From Microvirga lotononidis (GTDB lineage Bacteria > Pseudomonadota > Alphaproteobacteria > Rhizobiales > Beijerinckiaceae): a DNA stretch of 64,000 nucleotides. Under the pieces are notes generated by a model that did no database searches, was not told the origin of the DNA, and saw nothing but the letters and a program-made list of their open reading frames with translations. Location: assembly GCF_034627025.1 (NCBI RefSeq), contig NZ_CP141048.1:4292001-4356000 (forward strand), written 5' to 3'. Below are positions 18,130 through 26,520 of this stretch, in pieces. Numbering within the stretch: the first letter of the stretch is position 1; each line of letters begins with the position of its first letter. The position numbers and the translations under genes were made by a program.

Positions 18130-19002
18130 ATGAAGGCCGTCGTCATCACGGGAGTTGCCAGCGGCATCGGCCATGCGACGGCGAGGCTCGCCATCGAACA
18201 GGGGATCCATGTCTTCGGAAGTGTGCGTCAGGACGGTGACGCTGCGAGGCTCGTGGCAGAATTCGGCGACCGTCTCACTCCCCTGCGGTTCGATGTCCGT
18301 GACGAGGCCGCTCTGGCCAGGGCGGCCTCCACGGTCGGAGAAGCCCTAAACGGGGAACATCTCTTCGGCCTTGTGAACAATGCAGGGATCGGGCTCGCCG
18401 GGCCTGTTCTGCACCAGCCGCTCGATGAATTCCAGGCGGTCATGGATACTAACCTGCTGGGTCCGCTCCTCGTCACCCGCGCGTTTGCCTCCCTGCTCGG
18501 GGCCGGTTCCGCAGCTCGGGCCAGGGGGCGGAAGGGACGGATCGTCAACATCTCGTCCATTGCCGGGAAAGTCGGCCAGCCCTTTGCCGGGGCTTATGTT
18601 GCCTCTAAGCATGCCCTGGAGGGACTTTCCGACGTCATGCGCCGCGAATTGGCGCTCTATGGGATCCGCGTCGTCATCGTCGCACCGGCCACCGTCGACA
18701 CTCCCATCTGGGACGAACCCGAGAGTGCCATCGGCCGGTATGACGGAACCGATTACGGCGATCCGTTCAACGAGGCCGTGCGCGCCATTGTCGAGGTTGG
18801 CCACAGCCAGGGTCTCGCGCCGAAGCGCGTGGCGGAGGCGGTCCTGCACGCCCTGACGACCCGCCGCCCGAGGATCCGCTACTCCCCGGCACGGCATCCC
18901 GTTCTCGAACAGCTCCTTCCTCGGATCACGCCCGATCGGGTGACCGACGTCGTCATCGAGAAAACGCTAGGACTGAAGCCCAAGGGCCGGGGCAGGGCGT
19001 AG
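18130..19002 (+). CDS. Short-chain dehydrogenase/reductase
   Basis: A classical SDR of 290 residues. The cofactor motif TGVASGIG is near the N terminus, NNAG lies near residue 82, and the catalytic tetrad includes Ser in VNISSIAG and the YVASK motif (about 156-160). The ATG at 18130 follows GAGAGGGCAGGGC and places the first beta strand normally; a TTG at 18100 is possible but less likely. It starts 59 bases after the dehydrogenase and is probably cotranscribed. The C-terminal part beyond residue 230 resembles SDRs that act on lipids or steroids, so membership in the tartrate pathway is not certain. Confidence 0.85.
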   Translation: MKAVVITGVASGIGHATARLAIEQGIHVFGSVRQDGDAARLVAEFGDRLTPLRFDVRDEAALARAASTVGEALNGEHLFGLVNNAGIGLAGPVLHQPLDEFQAVMDTNLLGPLLVTRAFASLLGAGSAARARGRKGRIVNISSIAGKVGQPFAGAYVASKHALEGLSDVMRRELALYGIRVVIVAPATVDTPIWDEPESAIGRYDGTDYGDPFNEAVRAIVEVGHSQGLAPKRVAEAVLHALTTRRPRIRYSPARHPVLEQLLPRITPDRVTDVVIEKTLGLKPKGRGRA

Positions 19003-19068
19003 AGACGGCCTTCACCCGATCAGGCTGGGGTCAGGGATCGTCGAAGGATCCTATTGCACGACGAAGGG

Positions 19069-19980
19069 TTACGGCAGCGACCAGTGTTCCACGTGCTCTC
19101 GGAACTCCCGCATGAACGTGGCGGCCAAGGCGGAGACCGTGTGCTGGCGCGCGCGAAGGGCCACGAACCCGGCGTCGATGAAAGGTGTGAACGGCCTTGC
19201 GACGATCCCCTTGTCGAGAAACTCCGCAGCCGAATAGGGATCGACCAGACTGACCCCGCCGCCCTCCGCCACCAGAAGGCAGGCTATGTGGGACAAGGGC
19301 GTTTCGAGCGAGATCGTTCGTGGAATGCCCGCAAGGGCCGTGTCGATTCTCGATCGGAACAGGGTTCCCCGGCCGATCCCGACGAAACGTTCGCCAGCGA
19401 GATCGGCTGGCGTGACGCGATCATGCTGCGCAAGGCGGTGGCTCTTCGGCATGATAATCACCGCCGCGACCGGCACCGTTTCGATTTCCAGCCCGATCCG
19501 ATCCAACGGACCATCCGCATATCCGAAATCGGCCTGTCCGCTAGAAACCGCATCGGTCACGAGGTGGGACGGAATTCCACTGATCGAAATATGGACATCG
19601 GGCCTCTCAGTGGAGAACCGCGCGGCGAAGCGGGTCAGGACGCTGCCGGCCAGCGCGGGCATGGCGGCGATCCGCAGGGAGCCGGCCGTTTGGGCGCGCA
19701 GCGCCTGGGCGAAGGAGCCGATGCGCGACAATCCGACGAAGGAGCGCTCCACCTCCGCCAACAGTGCCGTGGCTTCGGCCGTAGGGATGATGTGGTTTCC
19801 TCGACGCTCGAACAGCGTCAGGCCCGTCGTCTCCTCGAGACCCTGGACGAGCCGGCTGACGGCCGGCTGGGTGACGAACAGGGCTTCGGCTGCGCCCGTA
19901 ATGCTCCCCGTGAGCATCACCATGCGGAAAGCTTCGATCTGACGGGAGCTGATATCCACGAGCGGCCTCAAGCATAACAT
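19069..19980 (-). CDS. LysR-family regulator (OccR/NocR-like)
   Basis: An N-terminal helix-turn-helix (AAEALFVTQPAVSRLVQ, about residues 30-46) is followed by the LysR co-inducer domain, 303 residues in total. It is divergent from a NocT/OccT-like binding protein with a 131-base spacer, the standard layout for a LysR activator and its target. A GTG at 19959 (starting VDISSRQ) with a GAGG seven bases upstream is an alternative start. The inducer is probably the substrate of the adjacent flavoenzyme (inference). Confidence 0.9.
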   Translation of the reverse strand: MLCLRPLVDISSRQIEAFRMVMLTGSITGAAEALFVTQPAVSRLVQGLEETTGLTLFERRGNHIIPTAEATALLAEVERSFVGLSRIGSFAQALRAQTAGSLRIAAMPALAGSVLTRFAARFSTERPDVHISISGIPSHLVTDAVSSGQADFGYADGPLDRIGLEIETVPVAAVIIMPKSHRLAQHDRVTPADLAGERFVGIGRGTLFRSRIDTALAGIPRTISLETPLSHIACLLVAEGGGVSLVDPYSAAEFLDKGIVARPFTPFIDAGFVALRARQHTVSALAATFMREFREHVEHWSLP

Positions 19981-20111
19981 CGATGCATGCTCGAATGATT
20001 AAATCTCATTTGACCTTATGGAAAGCCATGGCCGATTGTTCTCCCGAGGATCTGGGGAAACCGAGTCGCACTTGGCCGGAGACCTCAAGAATTCCATGAG
20101 GGATAGAGAAC

Positions 20112-20957
20112 ATGAACACCTTGGGAGTCATAGGGGCGGCCGCCCTCGGCATGATGGTTGCCATCGGCGGAGCCTCCGCGCAGGAAAAGACCGTCAAGAT
20201 CGCCACGGAAGGCGCCTATGCGCCGTGGAACTTCACCGGCGCGGGCGGCAAGCTCGAGGGCTTCGAGATCGACCTCGCCAACGACCTGTGCGCCCGCATG
20301 AAGGTGAAGTGCGAGATCGTCGCCCAGGACTGGGACGGCATCATCCCGGCGCTCCAGGCCAAGAAGTACGATGCCATCATGGCCGGAATGACGATCACGG
20401 ATAAGCGCAAAGAGGTGATCGCCTTCTCGATCCCCTATGCGGATACGCCGAGCGTCTTCCTGGCGGCGAAGGACTCGTCCCTGGCAAAGCTCCCCGGCAC
20501 GGGTCAGTCCTTCAACCTCACGACCCAACAGGCTGCCGCCGAGAAGGCGATCGACGATCTCAAGCCGCTCCTCAAAGGCAAGACCATCGGCGTCCAGGGC
20601 TCGACCATCCAGGCGAACTTCGCCGACAAGTACCTGAAGGGCACGGCCGAGATCCGCGAGTACAAGACCACGGAACAGCATGACCTCGATCTCGCAGCCG
20701 GCCGCATCGATGCGGTTTTCGCCGGAGCCGCCCAGGTGATCGGCACCCTCGAGAAGCCGGACTTCAAGGACTATGCCGTTGCTGGCCCATCGCTCACGGG
20801 CGGTCTCCTCGGCGCCGGCATCGCCGTGGGTCTGCGCAAGGACGAAGCCGATCTCAAGAAGAGCTTTGATGAGGCGATCCAGGGCGCCATCAAGGACGGC
20901 ACGATCCAGAAGCTGTCGATGAAGTGGTTCAAGACCAACATCACGCCGCAGAGCTGA
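20112..20957 (+). CDS. Periplasmic amino-acid/opine-binding protein (NocT/OccT-like)
   Basis: A family 3 solute-binding protein of 281 residues with a cleavable signal peptide (about 1-23, ending ASA). Ligand-site segments such as EGAYAPWNF, FEIDLANDLC, ITDKRKEV and GVQGSTIQANF are intact. The sequence, especially KTTEQHDLDLAAGRIDAVF and the end LSMKWFKTN, resembles nopaline/octopine-binding proteins more than general lysine/arginine/ornithine-binding proteins, judged from memory. Unusually, no ABC permease or ATPase gene follows; the next genes encode a flavoenzyme. It must work with a transporter encoded elsewhere or one that has been lost. Confidence 0.88.
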   Translation: MNTLGVIGAAALGMMVAIGGASAQEKTVKIATEGAYAPWNFTGAGGKLEGFEIDLANDLCARMKVKCEIVAQDWDGIIPALQAKKYDAIMAGMTITDKRKEVIAFSIPYADTPSVFLAAKDSSLAKLPGTGQSFNLTTQQAAAEKAIDDLKPLLKGKTIGVQGSTIQANFADKYLKGTAEIREYKTTEQHDLDLAAGRIDAVFAGAAQVIGTLEKPDFKDYAVAGPSLTGGLLGAGIAVGLRKDEADLKKSFDEAIQGAIKDGTIQKLSMKWFKTNITPQS

Positions 20958-21011
20958 GATGCACCATGCCCGCGGAGCGCATCCTGCGCTCCGCGGCTTC
21001 GGATATCAGGA

Positions 21012-22145
21012 ATGCCAGTCAATCGAACACATGCCGAGCCCGACATCGTCGTCGTCGGCGGCGGTCTCATGGGCGCGTCGCTGGCCTGGGGCCTCGCGCG
21101 GCACGGATCGCGGGTCTGCGTCCTAGACGAGGGCGATATTGCGCTGCGCGCGTCGCGGGCCAACTTCGCCCTCATCTGGGTCCAGGGCAAGGGTTTGGGC
21201 TTCCCCGCCTACACGGCGTGGACGAAAGCAGCCGCGGCCGCTTGGCCCCGGCTGGCTGCGGAGCTGAAATCCGACACCGGCATCGACGTCGGTCTCGATC
21301 AGCCCGGCGGCTTCACTGTTTGCCTCTCGGACCGCGAGCTGGAGGCCAACGTAGACGCGCTCGTGCGCTTGCACCGCCAGCCCGGGGCGGTAGCGCATCC
21401 TTACGAAGTGCTCGATCATGCTCAGACGAAAGCGCGCCTTCCCGCGATAGGTCCCGAGGTGAGCGGATCGATCTACTGTCCCCTGGACGGACACGTGAAC
21501 TCCCTTCGGCTTTTTCGCGCCCTGCATGCGGCCTTCGAGGCCCACGGCGTCGACTACCGAGCCGACCACGCGGTCGAGACGATCGAACCTCATGACGGTG
21601 TCTTCGCGTTGAAGGGGGCCTGGGGGCAGGTGAGGGCGCCTAAGGTCATCCTCGCCGCCGGCCTTGGAAATGCCAGGCTGGCTCCCATGGTCGGCCTGGA
21701 TGCCCCGATGAAATCCAGCCGGGGACAGATCGTCGTCACCGAAAAGGCCGCTCCTTTCCTGCGCTATCCGGTCGTAACGGTTCGCCAGACCGACGAAGGC
21801 GGCGTCATGATCGGCGACAGCGAGGAAGCGAATGGCGCGAACCTCACCATGGATCACGCGATCTCATCCGTAATGGCCGAAAGGGCCATCAGAATGTTCC
21901 CCTTGCTCGAGGAGCTGAATGTCGTGAGAACCTGGTCGGCCTTCCGGGTCATGACGCTGGACGGTTCCCCGGTCTACGAGCAGTCACGGGCCTATCCGGG
22001 TGCCTTCATGGCGATGGCTCATTCCGGCGTCACCCTGGCCCCCCAGCATGCCTATGACCTGGTGGACGCTGTGCGGGCCGGAACTATGCCTGACGAAATG
22101 GCTGCCTTTTCAACCAGGAGGTTCCATGTTCCGGCGTGCGCCTGA
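21012..22145 (+). CDS. FAD-dependent oxidoreductase, HcnC/opine oxidase subunit B-like
   Basis: A DAO/glycine-oxidase-fold flavoprotein of 377 residues. The Rossmann motif VVVGGGLMGASLA is at about residues 11-23, and a second FAD-contact region (APKVILAAGLGNARLAP) lies near residue 210. It belongs with the following 2Fe-2S and pyridine-nucleotide-like subunits; together they match the HcnABC/octopine-nopaline oxidase (OoxAB/NooAB) arrangement, in which this subunit oxidises the C-N bond of the substrate. The start lies 54 bases after the binding-protein gene, and the end overlaps the next gene by 20 bases. Substrate is unknown. Confidence 0.85.
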   Translation: MPVNRTHAEPDIVVVGGGLMGASLAWGLARHGSRVCVLDEGDIALRASRANFALIWVQGKGLGFPAYTAWTKAAAAAWPRLAAELKSDTGIDVGLDQPGGFTVCLSDRELEANVDALVRLHRQPGAVAHPYEVLDHAQTKARLPAIGPEVSGSIYCPLDGHVNSLRLFRALHAAFEAHGVDYRADHAVETIEPHDGVFALKGAWGQVRAPKVILAAGLGNARLAPMVGLDAPMKSSRGQIVVTEKAAPFLRYPVVTVRQTDEGGVMIGDSEEANGANLTMDHAISSVMAERAIRMFPLLEELNVVRTWSAFRVMTLDGSPVYEQSRAYPGAFMAMAHSGVTLAPQHAYDLVDAVRAGTMPDEMAAFSTRRFHVPACA

Positions 22146-22434
22146 CCGCATCCGCGCTCAGGTTACCTTCACCTTCGACGGCATTCCGATCACCGCTTCA
22201 GCCGAGGACAGCGTCGCCGCCGCACTCCTGGCGGCCGGTGTTCGGGCCTGCCGCACGACGCCCGTTTCCGGCTCGGCGCGGGGACCCTACTGCATGATGG
22301 GCGTCTGCTTCGAATGCCTCGTCAGGATCGACGGCGTAGGCAACCGGCAAGGATGCCTTGTCCAGGTGCGGGACGGAATGAAGGTCGAAACCCAGAAGGG
22401 TGCCCACGCCTTGTCGGCGGAGCCTGCCCTATGA
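22126..22434 (+). CDS. (2Fe-2S)-binding protein, HcnA-like small subunit
   Basis: A 102-residue ferredoxin-like protein. Cysteines in ACRTT, YCMMGVCFECLV and RQGC form the plant-type 2Fe-2S pattern found in HcnA and the A2 subunit of opine or sarcosine oxidases. The ATG at 22126 has an AGGAGG Shine-Dalgarno four bases upstream, which decides the start; this places the first 20 bases inside the previous gene. It overlaps the next gene by an ATGA. Its probable task is electron transfer between the two flavin subunits. Confidence 0.88.
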   Translation: MFRRAPDRIRAQVTFTFDGIPITASAEDSVAAALLAAGVRACRTTPVSGSARGPYCMMGVCFECLVRIDGVGNRQGCLVQVRDGMKVETQKGAHALSAEPAL

Positions 22435-23975
22435 CATCCGCCACAGGGAATGAAATGGCCTGCGCGGTCGAGGATCTCGCCGATGCCTATGACGTCATCG
22501 TCATCGGTGCCGGGCCGGCCGGGCTTTCCGCAGCGACGACGCTTTCCCAACTTGGAGCGCAAACGCTTCTCATCGACGAGAACCGGACGCCAGGAGGCCA
22601 GATCTATCGGTCCGTTCTTCTTGCGCGCGAGGCGGACCGTCAACGCCTGGGAGAGGATTACTGGCGGGGCCGCGAGATCGCCGAAACCTTCCTGCGTTCC
22701 GGCGCCCGGTATGCTCCATCGACGACCGCCTGGAGCATCGGGCCGGCCGGCGACGAGGCCGGCCATATCGTCGGCCACGAGGTCGGCGTTTCGGGAGGCG
22801 GAGCGGCGCGCCTGATCCGCGCCCGGCAGATCGTGCTTGCGACCGGCGCGCTCGAACGGCCGTTTCCGATCCCCGGATGGACCTTGCCCGGAGTCATGAC
22901 AGCGGGGGCTGCGCAGATCGCGCTGAAAACGTCGGGACTCATTCCGCAGGGCAGGGTGGTCGTGGCCGGGACAGGGCCCCTTCTCTACCTCCTGGCCGCT
23001 CAGCTGATCGAGGCCGGCGCAACCGTTTCCGCGGTTTTCGATACGACTCCGAGAAGCAACTGGTGGAAGGCCGTGCGCCATCTGCCGGCCTTCGTGGCCT
23101 CGGGCTATATCGCCAAGGGCCTGAAGCTCCTGCGGATCGTGCAACGCCGCACCAAGGTGGTCCGTTGGGTCACGTCTTTGTCGGCCGAGGGCAACGGCGA
23201 GCTGAAGGAAGTCGCGTGGACGGCGGGTGGTCGAGAGCACCGCATGCCTGCGGATCTGCTCCTGCTTCATCAGGGTGTTGCTCCCAACATCAACTTTTCC
23301 AATGCGGCACGCTGCAAACATGAATGGGACGAGACGCAGCTTGCGTTCCGACCTCGGGTCGACGACTGGTATGAAACCACCGTACCCGGGATCGCCATCG
23401 CCGGTGACGGAGCAGGTATCCAAGGTGCCGAAGCGGCAGCTCTTCAGGGCACCTTGGCAGGGCTCGGATGCGCGTCTCGCCTCGGGCTGATCGACAATGG
23501 CGACAGAGAGCAACGGGCATCGCGACTGAGGGCCCGGCTCGCGACGGTCACGCGGGGGCGGGACTTTCTCGACACCCTGTACCGCCCGTCCCGATCCTTC
23601 CGGATTCCGTCCAATCCCGACACGGTTGTCTGCCGTTGCGAGGAAGTTTCCGCGGGCCAGATTCGGGCATCCGTGAACGCCGGAGCCATGGGCCCCAACC
23701 AGATGAAGGTCTTTCTCCGATCCGGCATGGGACCGTGCCAGGGCCGCCTCTGCGGCCTGACCGTCACCGAACTGATCGCCGACGAGCGCGGCGTCAGCCC
23801 CGGAACGGTCGGTTACTACCGGCTCCGTTTTCCAATCAAGCCCTTGAAACTGCGCGAGCTTGCCGGCTTGCCGCAGTCCGAGACGGCCAAAGTCGCCGTT
23901 CTGGCGGATCTGGCCGACACGCATCAATCCAAGCCATTGACCAGGGATATTCCAAGTGATCGACCAAGTGACTGA
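22431..23975 (+). CDS. FAD/NAD(P)-binding oxidoreductase, HcnB/opine oxidase subunit A-like
   Basis: A 514-residue protein with a pyridine-nucleotide-disulphide-reductase-like fold. The FAD site is VIVIGAGPAGLSAATTL (about residues 22-38); a second nucleotide motif (VVVAGTGPLLYLLA) lies near residue 180. The C-terminal region carries a BFD-like Cys set, CRCEE and GPCQGRLCG (about 401-442), expected to hold a second 2Fe-2S cluster. This is the large subunit architecture of HcnB, OoxA and NooA. It starts at the ATG overlapping the previous stop; it ends 20 bases inside the ridA-like gene. Confidence 0.88.
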   Translation: MTSATGNEMACAVEDLADAYDVIVIGAGPAGLSAATTLSQLGAQTLLIDENRTPGGQIYRSVLLAREADRQRLGEDYWRGREIAETFLRSGARYAPSTTAWSIGPAGDEAGHIVGHEVGVSGGGAARLIRARQIVLATGALERPFPIPGWTLPGVMTAGAAQIALKTSGLIPQGRVVVAGTGPLLYLLAAQLIEAGATVSAVFDTTPRSNWWKAVRHLPAFVASGYIAKGLKLLRIVQRRTKVVRWVTSLSAEGNGELKEVAWTAGGREHRMPADLLLLHQGVAPNINFSNAARCKHEWDETQLAFRPRVDDWYETTVPGIAIAGDGAGIQGAEAAALQGTLAGLGCASRLGLIDNGDREQRASRLRARLATVTRGRDFLDTLYRPSRSFRIPSNPDTVVCRCEEVSAGQIRASVNAGAMGPNQMKVFLRSGMGPCQGRLCGLTVTELIADERGVSPGTVGYYRLRFPIKPLKLRELAGLPQSETAKVAVLADLADTHQSKPLTRDIPSDRPSD

Positions 23976-24315
23976 ACGACATATCCAAACCCCGATCATG
24001 CACCGGGTCGTGGTTCACAATGGGCTCGTGTTCATCGGCGGGACGGTCGCCGACGACATGTCGGCCGGCCTCGAAGGCCAGACCGCGCAGATCCTCGCGA
24101 AGTTCGACGAATATCTCAAAGTCGTCGGCACGGACAAAACCCGCTTGCTGTCCGCCACCATCTTTCTCACGGATCTCAACCGCAAATCCGAGATGGATCA
24201 GGCCTGGAAGCGCTGGCTCCCGCCGGAGCGCTTTCCCGCCCGCGCGACCGTCGGGGTGGCGGACCTGGGAGAGGATACACTGATCGAGATCATGCTGACG
24301 GCTGCGGTAGGCTGA
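23956..24315 (+). CDS. RidA-family imine/enamine deaminase
   Basis: A 119-residue RidA (YjgF/YER057c/UK114) protein. Family members hydrolyse reactive 2-imino acids or enamines released by flavin and PLP enzymes. The conserved Arg lies in FPARATVGVADL (about residue 95) and a Glu in the final beta strand (LIEIML). It begins with GTG at 23956 inside the preceding flavoprotein gene, a 20-base overlap; the full-length N terminus (MIDQVTER...) matches the usual first strand, so I prefer it over the ATG at 23998. Its coupling to an amine-oxidising enzyme suggests it clears the imine product. Confidence 0.88.
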   Translation: MIDQVTERHIQTPIMHRVVVHNGLVFIGGTVADDMSAGLEGQTAQILAKFDEYLKVVGTDKTRLLSATIFLTDLNRKSEMDQAWKRWLPPERFPARATVGVADLGEDTLIEIMLTAAVG

Positions 24316-24329
24316 ACAATCCAAAGCGT

Positions 24330-24367
24330 GCCGGCCTTGAGCCGAGAAGCGGCAAGCGGAGGCCGGC
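24330..24367 (+). other. Hairpin after the RidA gene
   Basis: GCCGGCCT (24330-24337) and AGGCCGGC (24360-24367) are perfectly complementary with a 22-base loop. There is no T-run, so a Rho-independent terminator is doubtful, but it is the only candidate at the end of the flavoenzyme operon. Confidence 0.35.
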
Positions 24368-24464
24368 GCGTCAGGAACGAAGATCGCTTTACACGGCCAT
24401 ATCCCGATGGGACCGTAGCGATAAGTTCCATAATATATCTTATGCGAATTATGGATATAGGCGG

Positions 24465-24487
24465 GTGGATTCTATTCTGAAGTGCGA
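24465..24487 (+). repeat. IS30-type left terminal inverted repeat
   Basis: Reads GTGGATTC at the outer end and GAAGTGCGA at the inner end; pairs with 25592-25613 with a few mismatches and one gap. Confidence 0.75.
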
Positions 24488-24525
24488 ATTCCGTTACAAC
24501 CAAAGGATTTGCACTCGGAGGCTGA

Positions 24526-25563
24526 ATGACCCTGCCCTACATCCATCTGAGCCTGGCTGAACGGCGTGAGATCGCCCGCATGCACGCGGCCAAGATCCCG
24601 ATCAGTGTGATCGCTGACTGCCTGCAGCGTCATCGGTCGACCATCTACCGGGAGATCAAGCGGAACTGGGTTCACGATGAAGAGCCGTTGTATCGCGGCT
24701 ATTTCCATGTGGCCGCCGACATGCAAGCCCGCGCCCGGCGTCAGCGTCTGGGCAAACTCTCCCGCAAACCGGTGCTCGCGGTCTATGTCATGGATCGCCT
24801 CAAAGCTGGATGGTCGCCAGAGCAGATTGCTGGCCGTCTGCGGGCATCCGGTGCTCCTGAACGGTTGTCGCACGAGACGATCTACCGGTTCGTCTACAGC
24901 TCCCAAGGACAAAAGCTCGGGCTGTACCAGGATCTGCCCATGGCACGGCGCCGGCGGCGTGTGCGCTACCAGCGCAAGCCTCGCGGCCTTTTCATTCCGG
25001 CGAGTAACACCATCGAGCAGCGTCCACCGGAGATCGCAGCCCGCACCAGCTTTGGTCACTGGGAAGGCGATCTGATGATGTTTCGCAAGGAGCTGGGCAA
25101 GCACAACCTTACGTCACTTACGGAGCGCCAGAGCCGTTACACGATCCTGACCCGCAACCGAGATCGCAACTCGACAGGGGTCATGACCGGCATGATCGAG
25201 AAGCTGAAAGTCCTGCCGGAGACGGCGCGTCTGTCGATCACGTTCGACCGCGGGACGGAGTTTGCCTATTACCCGTTGCTCAAGCAGAGGCTCGGCATGG
25301 ACAGCTATTTCTGCAAGCCACAGGCCCCCTGGCAGAAAGGCACGGTCGAGAACACCAATGGCCGGGTTCGGCGCTTTCTGGCACGGGACGCGGACATTGC
25401 CACTTTGCCCGAGGAGGCTCTGCTTGAGATCTGTGATCGGCTCAACGGGACACCGCGCAAGTGCCTGGGCTATCGCACACCCAAAGAGGTCCTGATGAGT
25501 TCTCTGGATCCGGGACTGCCGGAGCTGTGCAACCCTGATCAGCTCCGCCCCGGCAGTCCCTGA
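24526..25563 (+). CDS. IS30-family transposase
   Basis: A 345-residue IS30-type transposase. An N-terminal helix-turn-helix for end recognition (LSLAERREIARMHA and HRSTIYREIKRN, about residues 9-45) is followed by an RNase H-fold DDE core: D in GHWEGDLMM (about 184), D in ITFDRGTEF (about 245) and E in QKGTVENTNGR (about 283). The ATG has GGAGG five bases upstream. There is no frameshift or internal stop, so it is likely functional. Confidence 0.95.
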   Translation: MTLPYIHLSLAERREIARMHAAKIPISVIADCLQRHRSTIYREIKRNWVHDEEPLYRGYFHVAADMQARARRQRLGKLSRKPVLAVYVMDRLKAGWSPEQIAGRLRASGAPERLSHETIYRFVYSSQGQKLGLYQDLPMARRRRRVRYQRKPRGLFIPASNTIEQRPPEIAARTSFGHWEGDLMMFRKELGKHNLTSLTERQSRYTILTRNRDRNSTGVMTGMIEKLKVLPETARLSITFDRGTEFAYYPLLKQRLGMDSYFCKPQAPWQKGTVENTNGRVRRFLARDADIATLPEEALLEICDRLNGTPRKCLGYRTPKEVLMSSLDPGLPELCNPDQLRPGSP

Positions 25564-25591
25564 CCGACCGGGAACCGATGCCCGCCAACCG

Positions 25592-25613
25592 TCGCACTTC
25601 GGCTTGATTCCAC
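25592..25613 (-). repeat. IS30-type right terminal inverted repeat
   Basis: On the minus strand it reads GTGGAATC...GAAGTGCGA, matching the left end of the element at 24465-24487. Confidence 0.75.
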
Positions 25614-25659
25614 AGCGTCACCCCGTCCCCTGCCGCCTCGCGGCGTCGTGCATGCCGGA

Positions 25660-26520
25660 TTAAACCTGCATTGAGGACAGCATGAACGAATGCCCCTCTG
25701 GTGCGAAGACGCCGCGAACCATGTGGCCGTTGTCGACCCGGGCTTCCTGCTCTGGCGTCCACGAGAGCCGATCAGGCGTCAGGTGTACTTCGATCCGCTC
25801 GCCGGCATAACCCAACGCCGAAACGATTGCGTCGAGCGACGGGATCGTTGACGCAACGATATCGAGCAATGTCATACTTGGCCCATGCCGCCCTTCGACC
25901 GCAACGATTGCGTCGAGATCCGGCAGATGGATCAATTCAATTTCAGGCGTCGTCACCGCCTTCAGCATGAACAAGGCCGGATCGTCGCAAGCCGACGCCA
26001 GCAGCGACACCGGGCTCCGGCGGGCGAAGAGATCCTTGAGGAATGCCAGATCCCGGTTCTCGGCAAGAGTTAGAATTCGATATCCCGGCCTCGCCTGCTT
26101 TGGGGCCAAGCCGGCACTGAACGTCGTTTCCGTGAGCTGACGGAAGCCGAAAGGCGTGTAGAGATCCGGCGTGGCGGTTCCCAGGACCACGAGATCCGCC
26201 CGAGCATCGGCGAAATCGAGCGCTCTCTCCATGAGATCACGAAAGAGACCTTTCCCGCGCCATTCGGGGCGAACCGCAACGGATTGGACGCCGAAGCCTC
26301 GGACTTGTTCTCCCATGAGCCACAGCCGCCGCTCAAAGAGGCTGACATTGGCGACCAGCTCATCCCCGAGCCACCAGCCGAACGCGACGATGCTCCGATC
26401 ATGGCCCATCCGGTCAAGGGGTGAAACATCGACCTCGAACACGTCGTCTATGAGCCGTGTCAGTTCCGACAATCCTTGCCGGGAATGTGCATAATCGGAA
26501 CGGAACTGGAGCGGTTTCAT
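25660..26520 (-). CDS. GNAT-family N-acetyltransferase
   Basis: A 286-residue protein. The acetyl-CoA-binding motif is VRPEWRGKGLFRDLM (about residues 83-97, R-x-x-G-x-G type), and FGFRQLTETTF is the usual late-domain element. The C-terminal 140 residues form a second domain, possibly SCP2/sterol-carrier or a second GNAT-like fold as in Eis-type enzymes. No signal peptide. Substrate unknown. Its 3' end lies 47 bases from the right end of the IS30 element. Confidence 0.8.
   Translation of the reverse strand: MKPLQFRSDYAHSRQGLSELTRLIDDVFEVDVSPLDRMGHDRSIVAFGWWLGDELVANVSLFERRLWLMGEQVRGFGVQSVAVRPEWRGKGLFRDLMERALDFADARADLVVLGTATPDLYTPFGFRQLTETTFSAGLAPKQARPGYRILTLAENRDLAFLKDLFARRSPVSLLASACDDPALFMLKAVTTPEIELIHLPDLDAIVAVEGRHGPSMTLLDIVASTIPSLDAIVSALGYAGERIEVHLTPDRLSWTPEQEARVDNGHMVRGVFAPEGHSFMLSSMQV

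Larger units (their letters stand above)
24465..25613 (+). mobile_element. IS30-family insertion sequence
   Basis: One intact DDE transposase gene is bounded by imperfect inverted repeats, left 24465-24487 and right 25592-25613, which share GTGGA at the tip and GAAGTGCGA at the inner end. Total length is about 1.15 kb, normal for IS30 elements. No flanking 2-3 base target duplication is apparent with these ends. It lies between the flavoenzyme operon and a minus-strand acetyltransferase gene. Confidence 0.85.
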
